A stretch of 64,000 bases of DNA from Streptomyces sp. NBC_00287 (GTDB lineage: Bacteria; Actinomycetota; Actinomycetes; Streptomycetales; Streptomycetaceae): positions 7,378,001 to 7,442,000 of the forward strand of contig NZ_CP108053.1 of the NCBI RefSeq assembly GCF_036173105.1, in the 5' to 3' direction. Positions 25,725 to 35,132 of the stretch are shown piece by piece (position 1 is the stretch's first letter; each line of letters begins with the position of its first letter). A program made the translations under genes and the position numbers. A model generated the notes under the pieces. It saw only the letters and a list, made by a program, of their open reading frames with translations, had not been told where the DNA came from and searched no databases.

Positions 25725-27680
25725 ATGTCCACACTTCTCTCCCGGCTGCGCCGCGCGGCCGTGTGCGCCTGCGCGCTGGTGGTCGCCGTGCCCGGGCCCG
25801 CGCTCGCCGCGCCCGGCGATCTCGACGCCTCCTTCGGCGACGGCGGCCAGGTCTATGTCCACAACGGCCTTGTCTCCGCCGGGTACGACCTCGCACTCCA
25901 GCCCGACGGCAAGATCGTCACCGTGGGTCTCAGCCAGGACGCTGGCTGGCTGACGACCGACTTCTCCCTGATGCGGCACCACACCGACGGCAGCATCGAC
26001 ACCTCCTTCGGCAACGGCGGCGAGGTGCTCACCGACTTCGACGGCGGCGAGGACTACGCGCACGCCGTCACGCTCCAGAGCGACGGCAAGATCGTCGTGG
26101 CGGGGCGCAGCGAACTGCCCGGCGAGGGCTGGCACTTCACCGTGGCCCGCTACGCCGCCGACGGCAGCCTGGACACCGGGTTCGGCGACGGCGGCCGGCT
26201 CCGCACCGAGTTCGGCAGCGCATCCGAGGCCCATGCCGTCGCGGTACAGAGCGACGGCAGGATCGTCGCCGCCGGAGAGGCGGGCGGCCGGTTCGCGCTC
26301 GTCCGCTACCTCGCCGACGGCACCCCCGACCCGGCGTTCGGCGACGCGGGCCGGGTGACCACCCCGTTCGAGGCGGGCGGGGCGTACGGCTACGACCTCG
26401 CCCTCCAGTCCGACGGCCGGGTCGTCGTCGCCGGCAGCGCGGGCAGCGGCGGCGCCGACTTCGCGTTGGCCCGCTACAACACCGACGGCAGTCTCGACGG
26501 CGGCTTCGGCAACGGCGGCCGGGTGACGACCGCGTTCGCCGGTGAGGACCTGGCACGGGGCGTGCAGGTGCAGCCCGACGGCCGTATCGTCGCCGCCGGA
26601 CGCAGCGGCTTCGACATCGCGCTGGCCCGCTACAACACCGACGGCAGCCTGGACGCCGGCTTCGGCACCGGTGGCCGGGTGACCACCGACTTCGGCGGCA
26701 CCCTGGAAGCGGCCCACGACCTCGTGCTCCAGCCCGACGGGAAGATCGTCACGGGCGGGGTGCGCAGCACCGACTTCACCGCCGTCCGCTACCGCACCGA
26801 CGGCACGCTCGACAGCGGCTTCGGCACCGGCGGCCGTGCGAGCGCCGACTTCACCTACTACGACGAGGCCCACGCCATCGCCCTCCAGCCCGACGGCAAC
26901 CTCGTCACCTTCGGCAGCAGCGGAGACGACCGCGCCCTGGTCCGCTTCCTCGGCGGCACCGCCACCCCGCCGCCTCCGCCGCCCACCGACCTCCTGTCGG
27001 TCACCAAGACCGGCCCCGCCACGGTCAGCATCGGCGACCGGGCCACCTACACCGTGACGGTCACCAACACCACTACGACCACCACGGCGACCGGCGTCTC
27101 CCTCACCGACACGCTCTCCGGCCCCGCGGGCACCGTCATCTCGGCCACGGCCTCCCAGGGAACCTGCACCACCGCCGTGAGCTGCTCCCTCGGCACCCTC
27201 GCCCCGGGCGCGCAGGCCACCGTGACCGTCGTTGCCGAGCCCCGCGCGACGGGCACCCTCACCGAACGGGCCACGGCCACCGCCACCCAGAGCGACCCCA
27301 ACTCCGGCAACAACACGGCCACGGTCACCACCACCGTCAACAACGCCCGCGGCTGCACCCGCATCGGCACCAGCGGCAACGACACCCTCACCGGCACCTT
27401 CGGCACCGACGTCATCTGCGGCCTGGGCGGCGACGACACCATCAACGCCAGTTACGGCTCCGACACGGCGTACGGCGACTTCGGCAACGACCGCGTCGAC
27501 GGCGGCTTCCAGAACGACACCCTGAGCGGCGGCCCCGGAAACGACAACCTGATCGGCAACAACGGCAACGACCGCCTCAACACCGTCGACAATGTCTCCG
27601 GCAACGACACCGCCAACGGCGGCTCCGGCTCGGATACTTGTACGACGGACGCGGGGGACACCCGGATCAGCTGCCCGTGA
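25725..27680 (+). CDS. Secreted delta-60 repeat / DUF11 / RTX-type repeat protein
   Basis: A 651-residue secreted protein with three modules. After a Sec signal (1-29) come seven delta-60 beta-propeller repeats (about 30-415), each with a DGSLDxxFGxGGRV core followed by ALQPDGKIV. Next is a DUF11-like Ig domain (about 422-542; SVTKTGPATVSIGDRATYTV). The end (about 545-640) carries glycine-aspartate nonapeptide repeats such as GGPGNDNL and GNNGNDRL, typical of RTX calcium-binding parallel beta-rolls. No enzymatic motif is seen; adhesion or a surface role is possible. ATG 25725 was chosen at the start of the signal peptide; the longer open frame upstream is antisense to the preceding gene. A strong terminator follows. 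Confidence 0.85.
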   Translation: MSTLLSRLRRAAVCACALVVAVPGPALAAPGDLDASFGDGGQVYVHNGLVSAGYDLALQPDGKIVTVGLSQDAGWLTTDFSLMRHHTDGSIDTSFGNGGEVLTDFDGGEDYAHAVTLQSDGKIVVAGRSELPGEGWHFTVARYAADGSLDTGFGDGGRLRTEFGSASEAHAVAVQSDGRIVAAGEAGGRFALVRYLADGTPDPAFGDAGRVTTPFEAGGAYGYDLALQSDGRVVVAGSAGSGGADFALARYNTDGSLDGGFGNGGRVTTAFAGEDLARGVQVQPDGRIVAAGRSGFDIALARYNTDGSLDAGFGTGGRVTTDFGGTLEAAHDLVLQPDGKIVTGGVRSTDFTAVRYRTDGTLDSGFGTGGRASADFTYYDEAHAIALQPDGNLVTFGSSGDDRALVRFLGGTATPPPPPPTDLLSVTKTGPATVSIGDRATYTVTVTNTTTTTTATGVSLTDTLSGPAGTVISATASQGTCTTAVSCSLGTLAPGAQATVTVVAEPRATGTLTERATATATQSDPNSGNNTATVTTTVNNARGCTRIGTSGNDTLTGTFGTDVICGLGGDDTINASYGSDTAYGDFGNDRVDGGFQNDTLSGGPGNDNLIGNNGNDRLNTVDNVSGNDTANGGSGSDTCTTDAGDTRISCP

Positions 27681-27688
27681 ACACCCTG

Positions 27689-27720
27689 GGGGACGGCGGC
27701 CGTACTCGACCGCCGTCCCC
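27689..27720. terminator. Bidirectional terminator
   Basis: Perfect 11-bp stem, GGGGACGGCGG at 27689-27699 and CCGCCGTCCCC at 27710-27720, with a 10-nt loop, between convergent stops. Confidence 0.8.
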
Positions 27721-27728
27721 GTCAGGGG

Positions 27729-28367
27729 TCAGATCCTGCGGGCGTAGAGCATCTTGTTGTCGAGGCCGTCGGGGATGTCGGGCAGCCGCTCGACCTCGAT
27801 GCTGTAGCCCCTCGCCTCAAGTACCGCCACCACGCCGGCCAGTTGGTCCCGTGCCGCGTGGACTTCCATGACGATCTGCCGGATGCGAGGCCAGTCGGCG
27901 TCGGCGATGCCGTGCAGGGCCCGTACCTCGTCGCCCTCGATGTCCATCTTCAGCAGGTCCACCTCGCCGGAGACCGAGAACTCCGCCATGATCTCCGAGA
28001 GCCCGGCCACCGGTGCCCGTACCGTCTCATGGCGGAACACCTCCTCGGCGACCCGGCGTTCCGCATAGGTCGTCATGGTCTCCCGGTCCCTGAGCTTCTC
28101 GGCCAGGTGTGTGGTGGAGTTCCCCGGCATCGAGGGGAAGTAGTAGAACTCCCGCTGCTCGCTCTTGTCGGACAGGCCCTTCGGGCAGACGGTGACGCCG
28201 TCCACGCCGTGCAGCTCGAGATTGGCGCGCAGCGCCCGCAGGGTGTCCGGGATGGGTTCGATCGCCAGGACCCGGGCCTGCGGGTACCTCTGCTTGGTGA
28301 ACACGGTGAAGAGGCCGATGTTGGCGCCGGCGTCGACGACGAGCCCGTCCGGCCTGACCGGTGCCAT
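27729..28367 (-). CDS. FkbM family methyltransferase, 5' end missing
   Basis: SAM-dependent O-methyltransferase of the FkbM/Methyltransf_21 type. Motif I is VVDAGANIGLFTVF (about 10-23), followed by VLAIEPIPDTLRALRANLEL, the acidic DLLKMDIEGDEVRAL (about 135-149) and a C-terminal YSIEVERL. The core domain is present, but family members normally have further residues before motif I. The same frame stays open upstream of ATG 28367 (RAGTYLRH, family-like) until about 28391, where it meets a radical-SAM fragment in the opposite direction, and no ribosome site precedes the ATG. So the 5' end appears lost. It may still be expressed as a shortened protein, but a normal promoter is not visible. Confidence 0.72.
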   Translation of the reverse strand: MAPVRPDGLVVDAGANIGLFTVFTKQRYPQARVLAIEPIPDTLRALRANLELHGVDGVTVCPKGLSDKSEQREFYYFPSMPGNSTTHLAEKLRDRETMTTYAERRVAEEVFRHETVRAPVAGLSEIMAEFSVSGEVDLLKMDIEGDEVRALHGIADADWPRIRQIVMEVHAARDQLAGVVAVLEARGYSIEVERLPDIPDGLDNKMLYARRI

Positions 28368-28384
28368 GTGGCGGAGATACGTGC

Positions 28385-29092
28385 CCGCGCGACAGCGTCT
28401 CCCTGAACACCATCGCCAGCATCGACAACCTCGACGAACTGCCCGAGATCGTGCGGCTCGCCGCCCGCCTGGACGTGGCCTCGGTCGTCGTCCATCCGAT
28501 CGTCACCGGCCTCGACGACCCCTCCCACCTGCGCAACAACCTTGCGCGCACGCAGGAGGCCTACGAGGCGACGGCCCGAGCAGGGCGTGCGGAAGGCGTC
28601 GTGGTGCAGATCGGCGCCGCGCCCGACCCCTCCCTCGCCCTGCCGGACATGGTCCGCCGCCCCGCGTGCATGCACCCGTGGAGCTATGCGTACGTCCGCT
28701 ACGACGGCGCCGTCGGGTTCTGTGACCATCTCATCGGCGGCGACGGCGAGTTCACCATGGGCTCGCTGCGAGAGAGCGGCTTCGAGGAGATCTGGAACGG
28801 CGAGAAGTGGCGGGCCCTGCGCCAGGCCCACCTCAGCGGGAACATCCCCGACGAGTATCTGCCCTGCCGCTACACCTACGCCCATCGCTACATCGACTTC
28901 GAGCATCTGGTCCACCCCGACCGGAAGTCGGGCCTGGTGACCAGCGAGACCCACGACGAGGTCACCCTCCGTCGTGATCCGGAGCTCGTGCCCTGGGCGC
29001 CCTGGAAGCAGGCAGAGCTCAACGCCGACGCCGGCGGGGTGTTGATCCCGGCGAGCGCCCTGACCCAGGGCCTGCGCGGCGACGCGAGCTGA
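28385..29092 (+). pseudogene. Radical SAM/SPASM protein, N-terminal half missing
   Basis: The readable frame (open from 28358, right after an in-frame TGA at 28355) encodes only the C-terminal half of a radical SAM protein. It starts in the barrel (SVSLNTIASIDNLDELPEIV) and continues into a SPASM-type domain: CMHPWSYAYVRYDG, GFCDHLIGGD, FEEIWNGEKWRALRQAHL and PCRYTYAHRY. The N-terminal CxxxCxxC loop that binds the SAM cluster is absent, so the fragment cannot be an active radical SAM enzyme. The only candidate start, GTG 28361, has no ribosome site and lies inside the reverse FkbM sequence. Homologues of this type often act in glycan or peptide modification next to FkbM-like methyltransferases. 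Confidence 0.75.
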
Positions 29093-29094
29093 GA

Positions 29095-29128
29095 CCGGGG
29101 TCGGCCGTGGGCAGCCGGCCGACCCCGG
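29095..29128. terminator. Bidirectional terminator
   Basis: Perfect 13-bp stem, CCGGGGTCGGCCG at 29095-29107 and CGGCCGACCCCGG at 29116-29128, loop of 8 nt, between the radical-SAM fragment and the GH2 gene stops. Confidence 0.8.
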
Positions 29129-29133
29129 GGCTT

Positions 29134-31983
29134 TCAGCGGGACGCCGAGAACACGAACGAGAACTCCGTCGGCTCCGCCCGCAGGAAGTACCGCGGCAGC
29201 GGGCCCGGGCCGCACGACTGGGAGCCGATGCCGTGCTGGCCGTGGTCGAGGTGGATCCACACCGTGTCGCCGGGCTTCAGGTCGGTGAGGTGTCGGGCCG
29301 CGTCCAGGTGTTCGGTCGTCCAGCGGCGCGCGGTGAACCAGAACTCCGGGTCGCCCTCGATCCGCAGACCGCCGAGCTCCACCCAGCGGACGTCGGCGCG
29401 GGCGCCGTTCTCCTGCGGGCGGACGTACGGGGTCTGGAGCTCGTCGACCGTGGAGTGCCAACGGCCCAACATGGAAGCCGACTTGGTGTCGGGGTAGGCC
29501 TCGCCGGGTCCGCCGCCGAACCACTTCACCGCGTCCGCCGCGGGGATCCCGAGCCGGATGCCGAGTCGGGGCAGCGGCACCGTCCAGTCGCCCTCCGGCG
29601 TCACCGACACCGTCAGCTTCAGGCGGTCGCCGTCGGAGGTCCAGCGGTAGACCGTGCGCAGGCCGATCTCCCATGCGGCGGGCGCGACCCGGGTGCGCAC
29701 AGTCAGGGCGTTGTCGTCCAACTCGACGGCGTCCAGCCGGTGTTGCATCCGGTGCAGGCCGAACTTGCGCCACAGCGTCCCGTAGCGCGTGTCGGACTGC
29801 CACTCGGCGCCCTCGTCGTTGTCGGTGGGCGCCCGCCACACATCCAGCCGTGGCGCGGTCACCTCGATGCCGCCGACGGTCTTCAACGCACCGGTGCGCA
29901 CGTCGAAGGAGGCCGGGCCGAGGTAGATGAGCCGGTCACTGGCGGTGGGGCGGTCGCTCGCCGTGACGGACGGCTTCACCCGTTCCGTCACGGGGAGCTG
30001 CGCCCAGGCCACCTCATGGTCCTTCCGGGCCCACCCGGTGTCGGCGGCCAGTAGTGCCCGTACCGTCCACTGCGCCTCCGAGCCCCGGCCGTCGGCGGGC
30101 GGCTCGGGCAGCTTCACATCGGCCGACTCGCCCGGCGCCAGCGCCGGTACCGACAGCGTGCCCGCCTCGACCGTCTCGCCGTCCACCTGGTACGACCATT
30201 CGAAGGCCAGCCCCGACAGGTCGGCGAAGTCGTACCGATTGATTACTCGTACGGTGCCGTCGGCGCCGTCGCCCTCGAAGCGGACCGGCTCGATGACCTT
30301 CTTGTACTCGATGAGCCCCGGCGACGGCGTCCGGTCCGGGAAGACCAGCCCGTCGCAGACGAAGTTGCCGTCGTGCAGCTCCTCCCCGAAGTCGCCGCCG
30401 TAGGCATAACCGAGCTCGGGGTGCTTGATGCCGTGGTCGATCCACTCCCAGATGAAACCGCCCTGGAGCCGCTCGTGCCGCTCGAACAGCTCCTGGTAGT
30501 CGGCGAGTCCGCCCGGCCCGTTGCCCATGGCGTGGGCGTACTCGCACTGGATGAAGGGGAGTTCACGCCTTTTGTGCGGACCGCCGTCGAGTCCGCGCCC
30601 GATCCGCTCGACCTCGTCGTGGAAGGCGTACATCCGCGAGTACACATCCGTGTCCCGGCAGTCCCAGTCGCCCTCGTAGTGCACCAGACGGTCCGGGTCG
30701 CGGCCTCGGATCCACTCGGCCATCGCGGTCAGACCGCGCCCGGTTCCGGCCTCGTTGCCCAACGACCAGAAGATCACCGACGGATGGTTCTTGTCCCGCT
30801 CGACCATCCGGGCCGCGCGGTCCAGCAGGGCCGGGGTCCAACGGTCGTCGTCGACGGGGTTGTCGCGCCAGTTCTGCTCGGTGAAGCCGTGGGTCTCGAG
30901 GTCGCACTCGTCGATGACCCAGAGGCCGTACTCGTCGCACAGTTCCAGGAACGCCGGATGCGGCGGGTAGTGGGAGGTGCGGACCGCGTTGAGGTTGTGC
31001 CGCTTCATCAGCAGCACGTCCTCGCGCATGGTCTCCAGGTCCAGCGCGCGGCCCCGCTCCGGGTGCCACTCGTGCCGGTTGACGCCCTTGAAGAGGATCG
31101 CCCTGCCATTGACCTTGATCAGGCCGTCTTCCAGCACGACGGTACGGAAGCCGATGCGCAGAGGGACATGCTCGCCGGGCGTGGCCAGCTCACCGTCGTA
31201 CAGCCGCGGTGTCTCGGCGCTCCATGGCTCCACCGGGACCGTCACCGACTCGCCCGTCGCGGCGTCGATCCCCAAGGCGGGTACCGTCACCCGGCCCTCG
31301 ACATCCGAGTCGACCCGCAGGGTGCCCTCACCCGTGACGTGGTCGTACGACGCGTGCACGAAGAAGTCGTCCACGGCGCCCGCCGGGCGGTGCAGCAGGG
31401 TGACGTCACGGAAGATGCCGGGCAGCCACCACTGGTCCTGGTCCTCCAGATAAGAGCCCGCGGACCACTGGTGGACGCGGACGGCGAGGACATTGCCGCC
31501 CGGCTGGAGCAGATGCCCGACCCTGAACTCGTGCGGCAGCCGCGAGCCCTTGAACTCGCCCAGCTCGGTGCCGTTCAGCCAGACCCGGGCGCAGGACTCG
31601 ACGCCGTCGAAGCGCACCACGGCGTCCCCGTCCGCCGGCCAGTCCTCCGGCAGGTCGAAGACGTGCAGATGGTCGCCGGTCGGGTTCTCCGTCGGGACGT
31701 ACGGCGGGTCCACCGGGAAGGGGTAGAGGTGGTTCGTATAGATGGGGGAGCCATGGCCCTGGAGGACCCAGTGGCCGGGGACCGTGACCCGGTCCCAGTC
31801 ACCGGCGTGGTAGCCCTCGGCGGCAAAGGAGTCGGAGACGTCGGCGGTCGGCGACAGACGGAAGCGCCAACTTCCGTTCAGAGACAGGGACTTGGCGTCG
31901 GAGGACGCGTACCAGGCGCGGGGCGGCAGGACCCCGCTGCCCGGTGATACGTCCTCGACGTATGTGGTGGTGCGGAAGGACAT
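29134..31983 (-). CDS. GH2 beta-galactosidase
   Basis: A 949-residue cytoplasmic LacZ-type beta-galactosidase (no signal peptide). Domain order is normal: jelly roll (about 30-215; LNGSWRFRLSP, VPGHWVLQGHGSPIYTN), Ig-like domain, TIM barrel (about 290-590), Ig-like domain and C-terminal Bgal_small_N (about 670-945). Catalytic residues are visible: acid/base E411 in SLGNEAGTG and nucleophile E481 in QCEYAHAMGN. It is the last gene of an operon with a sugar-binding lipoprotein and two permeases; 12 bp separate it from the permease. It probably hydrolyses imported beta-galacto-oligosaccharides released by the galactanases. Beta-glucuronidase activity is less likely given the WEWIDHG stretch typical of galactosidases. 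Confidence 0.92.
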   Translation of the reverse strand: MSFRTTTYVEDVSPGSGVLPPRAWYASSDAKSLSLNGSWRFRLSPTADVSDSFAAEGYHAGDWDRVTVPGHWVLQGHGSPIYTNHLYPFPVDPPYVPTENPTGDHLHVFDLPEDWPADGDAVVRFDGVESCARVWLNGTELGEFKGSRLPHEFRVGHLLQPGGNVLAVRVHQWSAGSYLEDQDQWWLPGIFRDVTLLHRPAGAVDDFFVHASYDHVTGEGTLRVDSDVEGRVTVPALGIDAATGESVTVPVEPWSAETPRLYDGELATPGEHVPLRIGFRTVVLEDGLIKVNGRAILFKGVNRHEWHPERGRALDLETMREDVLLMKRHNLNAVRTSHYPPHPAFLELCDEYGLWVIDECDLETHGFTEQNWRDNPVDDDRWTPALLDRAARMVERDKNHPSVIFWSLGNEAGTGRGLTAMAEWIRGRDPDRLVHYEGDWDCRDTDVYSRMYAFHDEVERIGRGLDGGPHKRRELPFIQCEYAHAMGNGPGGLADYQELFERHERLQGGFIWEWIDHGIKHPELGYAYGGDFGEELHDGNFVCDGLVFPDRTPSPGLIEYKKVIEPVRFEGDGADGTVRVINRYDFADLSGLAFEWSYQVDGETVEAGTLSVPALAPGESADVKLPEPPADGRGSEAQWTVRALLAADTGWARKDHEVAWAQLPVTERVKPSVTASDRPTASDRLIYLGPASFDVRTGALKTVGGIEVTAPRLDVWRAPTDNDEGAEWQSDTRYGTLWRKFGLHRMQHRLDAVELDDNALTVRTRVAPAAWEIGLRTVYRWTSDGDRLKLTVSVTPEGDWTVPLPRLGIRLGIPAADAVKWFGGGPGEAYPDTKSASMLGRWHSTVDELQTPYVRPQENGARADVRWVELGGLRIEGDPEFWFTARRWTTEHLDAARHLTDLKPGDTVWIHLDHGQHGIGSQSCGPGPLPRYFLRAEPTEFSFVFSASR

Positions 31984-31995
31984 CGGTCTCCTAGA

Positions 31996-32838
31996 TCAGC
32001 CCTTGATGCCGGTCTGCGCGATCCCCTGCACCAGCCAGCGCTGGAGGAAGAGGAACACGAACACCAGGGGCAGGATGGAAATGGCGGTGGCCATGAAGAT
32101 CAGATGGAAGTTGACGGTCTGGTTGGTCATGTACGAGGAGAGGGCCACCTGCACGGTCCAGGAGCTGGGGTCCTGGCCGATGACCAGCGGCCACAGGAAG
32201 GAGTTCCAGCCGCTGATGAAGGTGATCGTGGCCATGGCCGCGAAGAAGTTCAGCGAGTTCGGCACCACGACACGCCAGTACGCGCCCCAGTAGCCGAGCC
32301 CGTCCACGCGCGCCGCCTCCTCCAGTTCCTTCGGGAACCCCAGGAAGTACTGCCGGAACAGGAAGCAGGTGAAACCACTGAACAGGCCGGGGATGATCAG
32401 GCCGCGGTAGGTGTCCACCCAGCCCAGAGACGAGACCAGCACGAAGCTGGGTACGAAGGTGACCGCGGTCGGCACCATCAGGGTCACCAGAACGGCGTAG
32501 AAGACCTTGTTCGCGTGCCGGTAGGGGATCCGGGCCAGGCCGTAACCGGCGAGCGAGCAGACCAGCAGAGTGCCAAGCGTGTGCAGGACGCCGACGATCG
32601 CCGAGTTCCACAGGGAGCGGGCGAAGTCGACGGTCGGGTCGTCGAAGGGCTCGGTGAAGTTGCCCCACTGGATGTCGGTGGGGAAGAACTTCCAGTCCTC
32701 GCCGGTGATCTCCGGGTCCGTCATCAGGGCGTTGCGGACGATCAGATAGAAGGGGACGAGGAAGAGGAAGGCGGCGATGCCGGTGGCGATGTAGAGGCCG
32801 GTGGAGCCGAGGGCGCCACCTCGTTTGACCTTGCTCAC
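31996..32838 (-). CDS. Sugar ABC transporter permease (MalG type)
   Basis: A 280-residue inner-membrane permease with six predicted membrane segments. The EAA loop is EEAARVDGLGYWGAYWRVVVP (21 residues; core EAARVDGLG) and the N-terminal GLYIATGIAAFLFLVPFYL segment is typical of MalG-type subunits. GTG 32838 overlaps the stop of the MalF-type gene by 4 nt and follows GGGAGGAG. No ATPase is encoded nearby; in Streptomyces such importers share the MsiK ATPase. Likely imports galacto-oligosaccharides in view of the beta-galactosidase downstream. Confidence 0.9.
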   Translation of the reverse strand: MSKVKRGGALGSTGLYIATGIAAFLFLVPFYLIVRNALMTDPEITGEDWKFFPTDIQWGNFTEPFDDPTVDFARSLWNSAIVGVLHTLGTLLVCSLAGYGLARIPYRHANKVFYAVLVTLMVPTAVTFVPSFVLVSSLGWVDTYRGLIIPGLFSGFTCFLFRQYFLGFPKELEEAARVDGLGYWGAYWRVVVPNSLNFFAAMATITFISGWNSFLWPLVIGQDPSSWTVQVALSSYMTNQTVNFHLIFMATAISILPLVFVFLFLQRWLVQGIAQTGIKG

Positions 32839-33800
32839 TTGGACTCCTCCCCCCTTCCGAAGCCCAAGAACTTGCCCTGGAGCAGCGTGACGACACAGAT
32901 CAGCAGCGTCAGGATCATCGCGCCCGCGCTGCCGGCGCCGTAGTCCTGGTTCTCGCCGAGGGCGATGTAGTACAGCTCGACCAGGGGTGGTCGGCCCCAG
33001 GTGGAGTTGGCGAGCAGGTTGAAGAACTCGTCGAAGGCCTGGTACGCCTGCACCAGGAGCAGCAGGATCACGGCCGTCGAGGTGGCCCTCAGCTGGGGCA
33101 GGGTGATGTACCAGAAGGTCTGCCGGCCGGGCTTGGCGCCGTCGATGGCGGCGGCCTCGTAGAGCTCCTGCGGGATGTTCTGCAGGGCCGCCAGGAACAG
33201 GATCATGAAGAACCCGGCCTGGAGCCAGAGCCGTACGGTGATGATGACCAGCCAGTACCAGGGCGGGTCGGGGCTGGCCAGCCAGGCGATGTTGTCGATG
33301 CCGAACCAGCCGATCACGGTGTTCATCAGGCCGAAGCGGACCCCGCTGAAGATCGACATCTTCCAGATCAGTGAGGCGGCGACATAACTCACCGCGGTCG
33401 GCAGGAAGAACACCGATCGGAAGAACGCCCGCATGAACCGCAGCCGGTTCACCAGCAGGGCGAGGCCGAGCGAGAACGCCCAGGTGGTGGGCACGATGAA
33501 CGCGGCGAACACGGTGAAGACGACGAGCGAGCCGGTGAAGTCGGGGTTCGACAGCATGTAGCTGTAGTTGTCGAAGCCGATGAATTCGCTCGGCGTGACC
33601 GTGAAGCGGGCGTCGAAGAAGGAGAGCCAGAGGCTCCAGCCGATCGGAACGTAGACGAAGAGTGCGAGGCCGATCAGGAACGGGCCCGTGAAGAGCCAGA
33701 AGTTGACGGTGGGGTTGCCGCGCAGCCCGCGCCGCGGCCGGGTCCCGGAGGACTTGGCCGGGGCGGGGCGCGAGACACCGCTCTTGGTGAGGGTCGACAT
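32835..33800 (-). CDS. Sugar ABC transporter permease (MalF type)
   Basis: A 321-residue inner-membrane permease, the partner of the MalG-type protein. An N-terminal cytoplasmic tail (about 1-30) precedes six membrane segments (NFWLFTGPFLIGLALFVYVP first), and the EAA motif is in YEAAAIDGAKPGRQTFWYIT. ATG 33800 lies 23 nt downstream of the binding-protein stop on the same strand, and the gene overlaps the next permease by 4 nt. Confidence 0.9.
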   Translation of the reverse strand: MSTLTKSGVSRPAPAKSSGTRPRRGLRGNPTVNFWLFTGPFLIGLALFVYVPIGWSLWLSFFDARFTVTPSEFIGFDNYSYMLSNPDFTGSLVVFTVFAAFIVPTTWAFSLGLALLVNRLRFMRAFFRSVFFLPTAVSYVAASLIWKMSIFSGVRFGLMNTVIGWFGIDNIAWLASPDPPWYWLVIITVRLWLQAGFFMILFLAALQNIPQELYEAAAIDGAKPGRQTFWYITLPQLRATSTAVILLLLVQAYQAFDEFFNLLANSTWGRPPLVELYYIALGENQDYGAGSAGAMILTLLICVVTLLQGKFLGFGRGEESK

Positions 33801-33823
33801 GTCGTGGATACCTGTCCGGCGGC

Positions 33824-35089
33824 CTATCCGAAGAGCTTCTTGAGCTCGCGGTTGACCTTGGTGTCGGCCTTGTCGAGAGCGCCCTCCGGGTCACCGTCCT
33901 GCCGGACACAGTCGGCGAGGACGTCCTCGATGGCGTCGAGCATGGCCTGGGTGAAGCCGATGTTGTCGAAGTGGCCGAACTCGTTGAAGAGCTTGACGCC
34001 CTCGGCGGGCAGCCCCGACTTGAGCTTGTCGGCGGACTGGGCGAGCGAGGCGCGCGGCGGGATGTGGAAGCCGTAGGAGAGCGACCAGTCCTCCTGGTAC
34101 TCCTTCTGGTCGATCCACAGCCACTTCACATACTCCTTGGCCGCCTCGACGTTCTTGCTCTTGGCGTTGACGAACATCGACCAACCGCCGTTGTAGACGG
34201 AGGGCTTGCCCGCGTCCCCGACCTTCGGGAAGGGGAAGATCCCGAGGTCGTCGCCGAGCGCCTCCTGCATCTGCGGCATCGCCCACATGCCGCACCACTG
34301 GATGGCGGTCAGGCCCTGGTTGAGCGGGGACGGGTCCCAGAAGTCGGTCGGGGCGCCGAGCAGCAGATCGCCGCTCTTGAAGAGCCCGCGGAGCTGCGTC
34401 AGGCCGTCCTTGACCGCGTCGGTGTGGTAGGCGATCTCGTTCTTCTCGTCGAGGGTGTCGGCCCCGGCCGCCCAGATCAACGGCCGCATGATCGGGTCGA
34501 GTTCATTGCCGAGGAAGAGTCCCTTGACCTTGTCCGTGGTCAGCTTGGCGGCGGCCTCGATCAGCTCCTCGAGGGTCTCCGGCACCCCGACGCCCGCCTT
34601 CTCCAGCAGCGACTTGCGGTAGAAGAAGAACTGCGGGTCGTCGATCATCCGGACGCCGTATATCTTCCCGTCGACCGTGTGCGAGGCGATGTCGGCCTGG
34701 TTGAAGTCGTCCTTGACCGGGTCGATGATGTCGGTCAGATCGGCCACCTGGCCGCTGCGGATGAGCTGGATCTGCGGGTGGAACTCGAACAGGTCCGGGG
34801 CCTTGTCGGTGAGCAGCGCCGAGAAGAGCTTGCTCTCGAAGTTGTCGCCGGTGATCCACTGCGTGGTGACGTTGGCGCCCTCGTAGGCCTTCGCGTACTT
34901 CTTGATCGCCTGCTCGGTCCCGGCCTCGCCGTACGCGTGGAAGTACTGGACGAGGTTCTTGCCCGAACCGGAGCCGCCGTCACGGCCGTTGTTGCCGCCG
35001 CACGCGGCCAGTCCGCCTGCTGCGGCCAGGCCCATGGCGGCGCGCAGAACGGTGCGACGGTCCCAGTTGCTGTTCCTCAATGCCGACAT
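33824..35089 (-). CDS. Extracellular sugar-binding lipoprotein of ABC importer
   Basis: A 421-residue solute-binding protein (cluster B, MalE type). The N-terminus has a Tat motif (WDRRTVLRAAMGLAAAGG) followed by a lipobox LAAC (Cys about 35), so it is a Tat-exported lipoprotein held on the outer face of the membrane. The ORF then shows the SBP fold (YFHAYGEAGTEQAIKKYAK, FEFHPQIQLIRSGQVADLT, FWDPSPLNQGLTAIQWCGMW). First gene of the operon. The promoter at 35133-35167 fits a -35/-10 pair and overlaps the element shared with the ROK gene. Galactan-derived oligosaccharides are the likely ligand, by context. Confidence 0.9.
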   Translation of the reverse strand: MSALRNSNWDRRTVLRAAMGLAAAGGLAACGGNNGRDGGSGSGKNLVQYFHAYGEAGTEQAIKKYAKAYEGANVTTQWITGDNFESKLFSALLTDKAPDLFEFHPQIQLIRSGQVADLTDIIDPVKDDFNQADIASHTVDGKIYGVRMIDDPQFFFYRKSLLEKAGVGVPETLEELIEAAAKLTTDKVKGLFLGNELDPIMRPLIWAAGADTLDEKNEIAYHTDAVKDGLTQLRGLFKSGDLLLGAPTDFWDPSPLNQGLTAIQWCGMWAMPQMQEALGDDLGIFPFPKVGDAGKPSVYNGGWSMFVNAKSKNVEAAKEYVKWLWIDQKEYQEDWSLSYGFHIPPRASLAQSADKLKSGLPAEGVKLFNEFGHFDNIGFTQAMLDAIEDVLADCVRQDGDPEGALDKADTKVNRELKKLFG

Positions 35090-35132
35090 CCTGACGTCCT
35101 TGTCTCTAGTGCGGCTGCGCTTGCGGTGCGGG

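Noticed and set aside
27729..29092. Truncated gene pair as a mobile-element scar
   Set aside because: No terminal repeats, target duplication or transposase remnant is visible at the joint; a plain deletion fits better.
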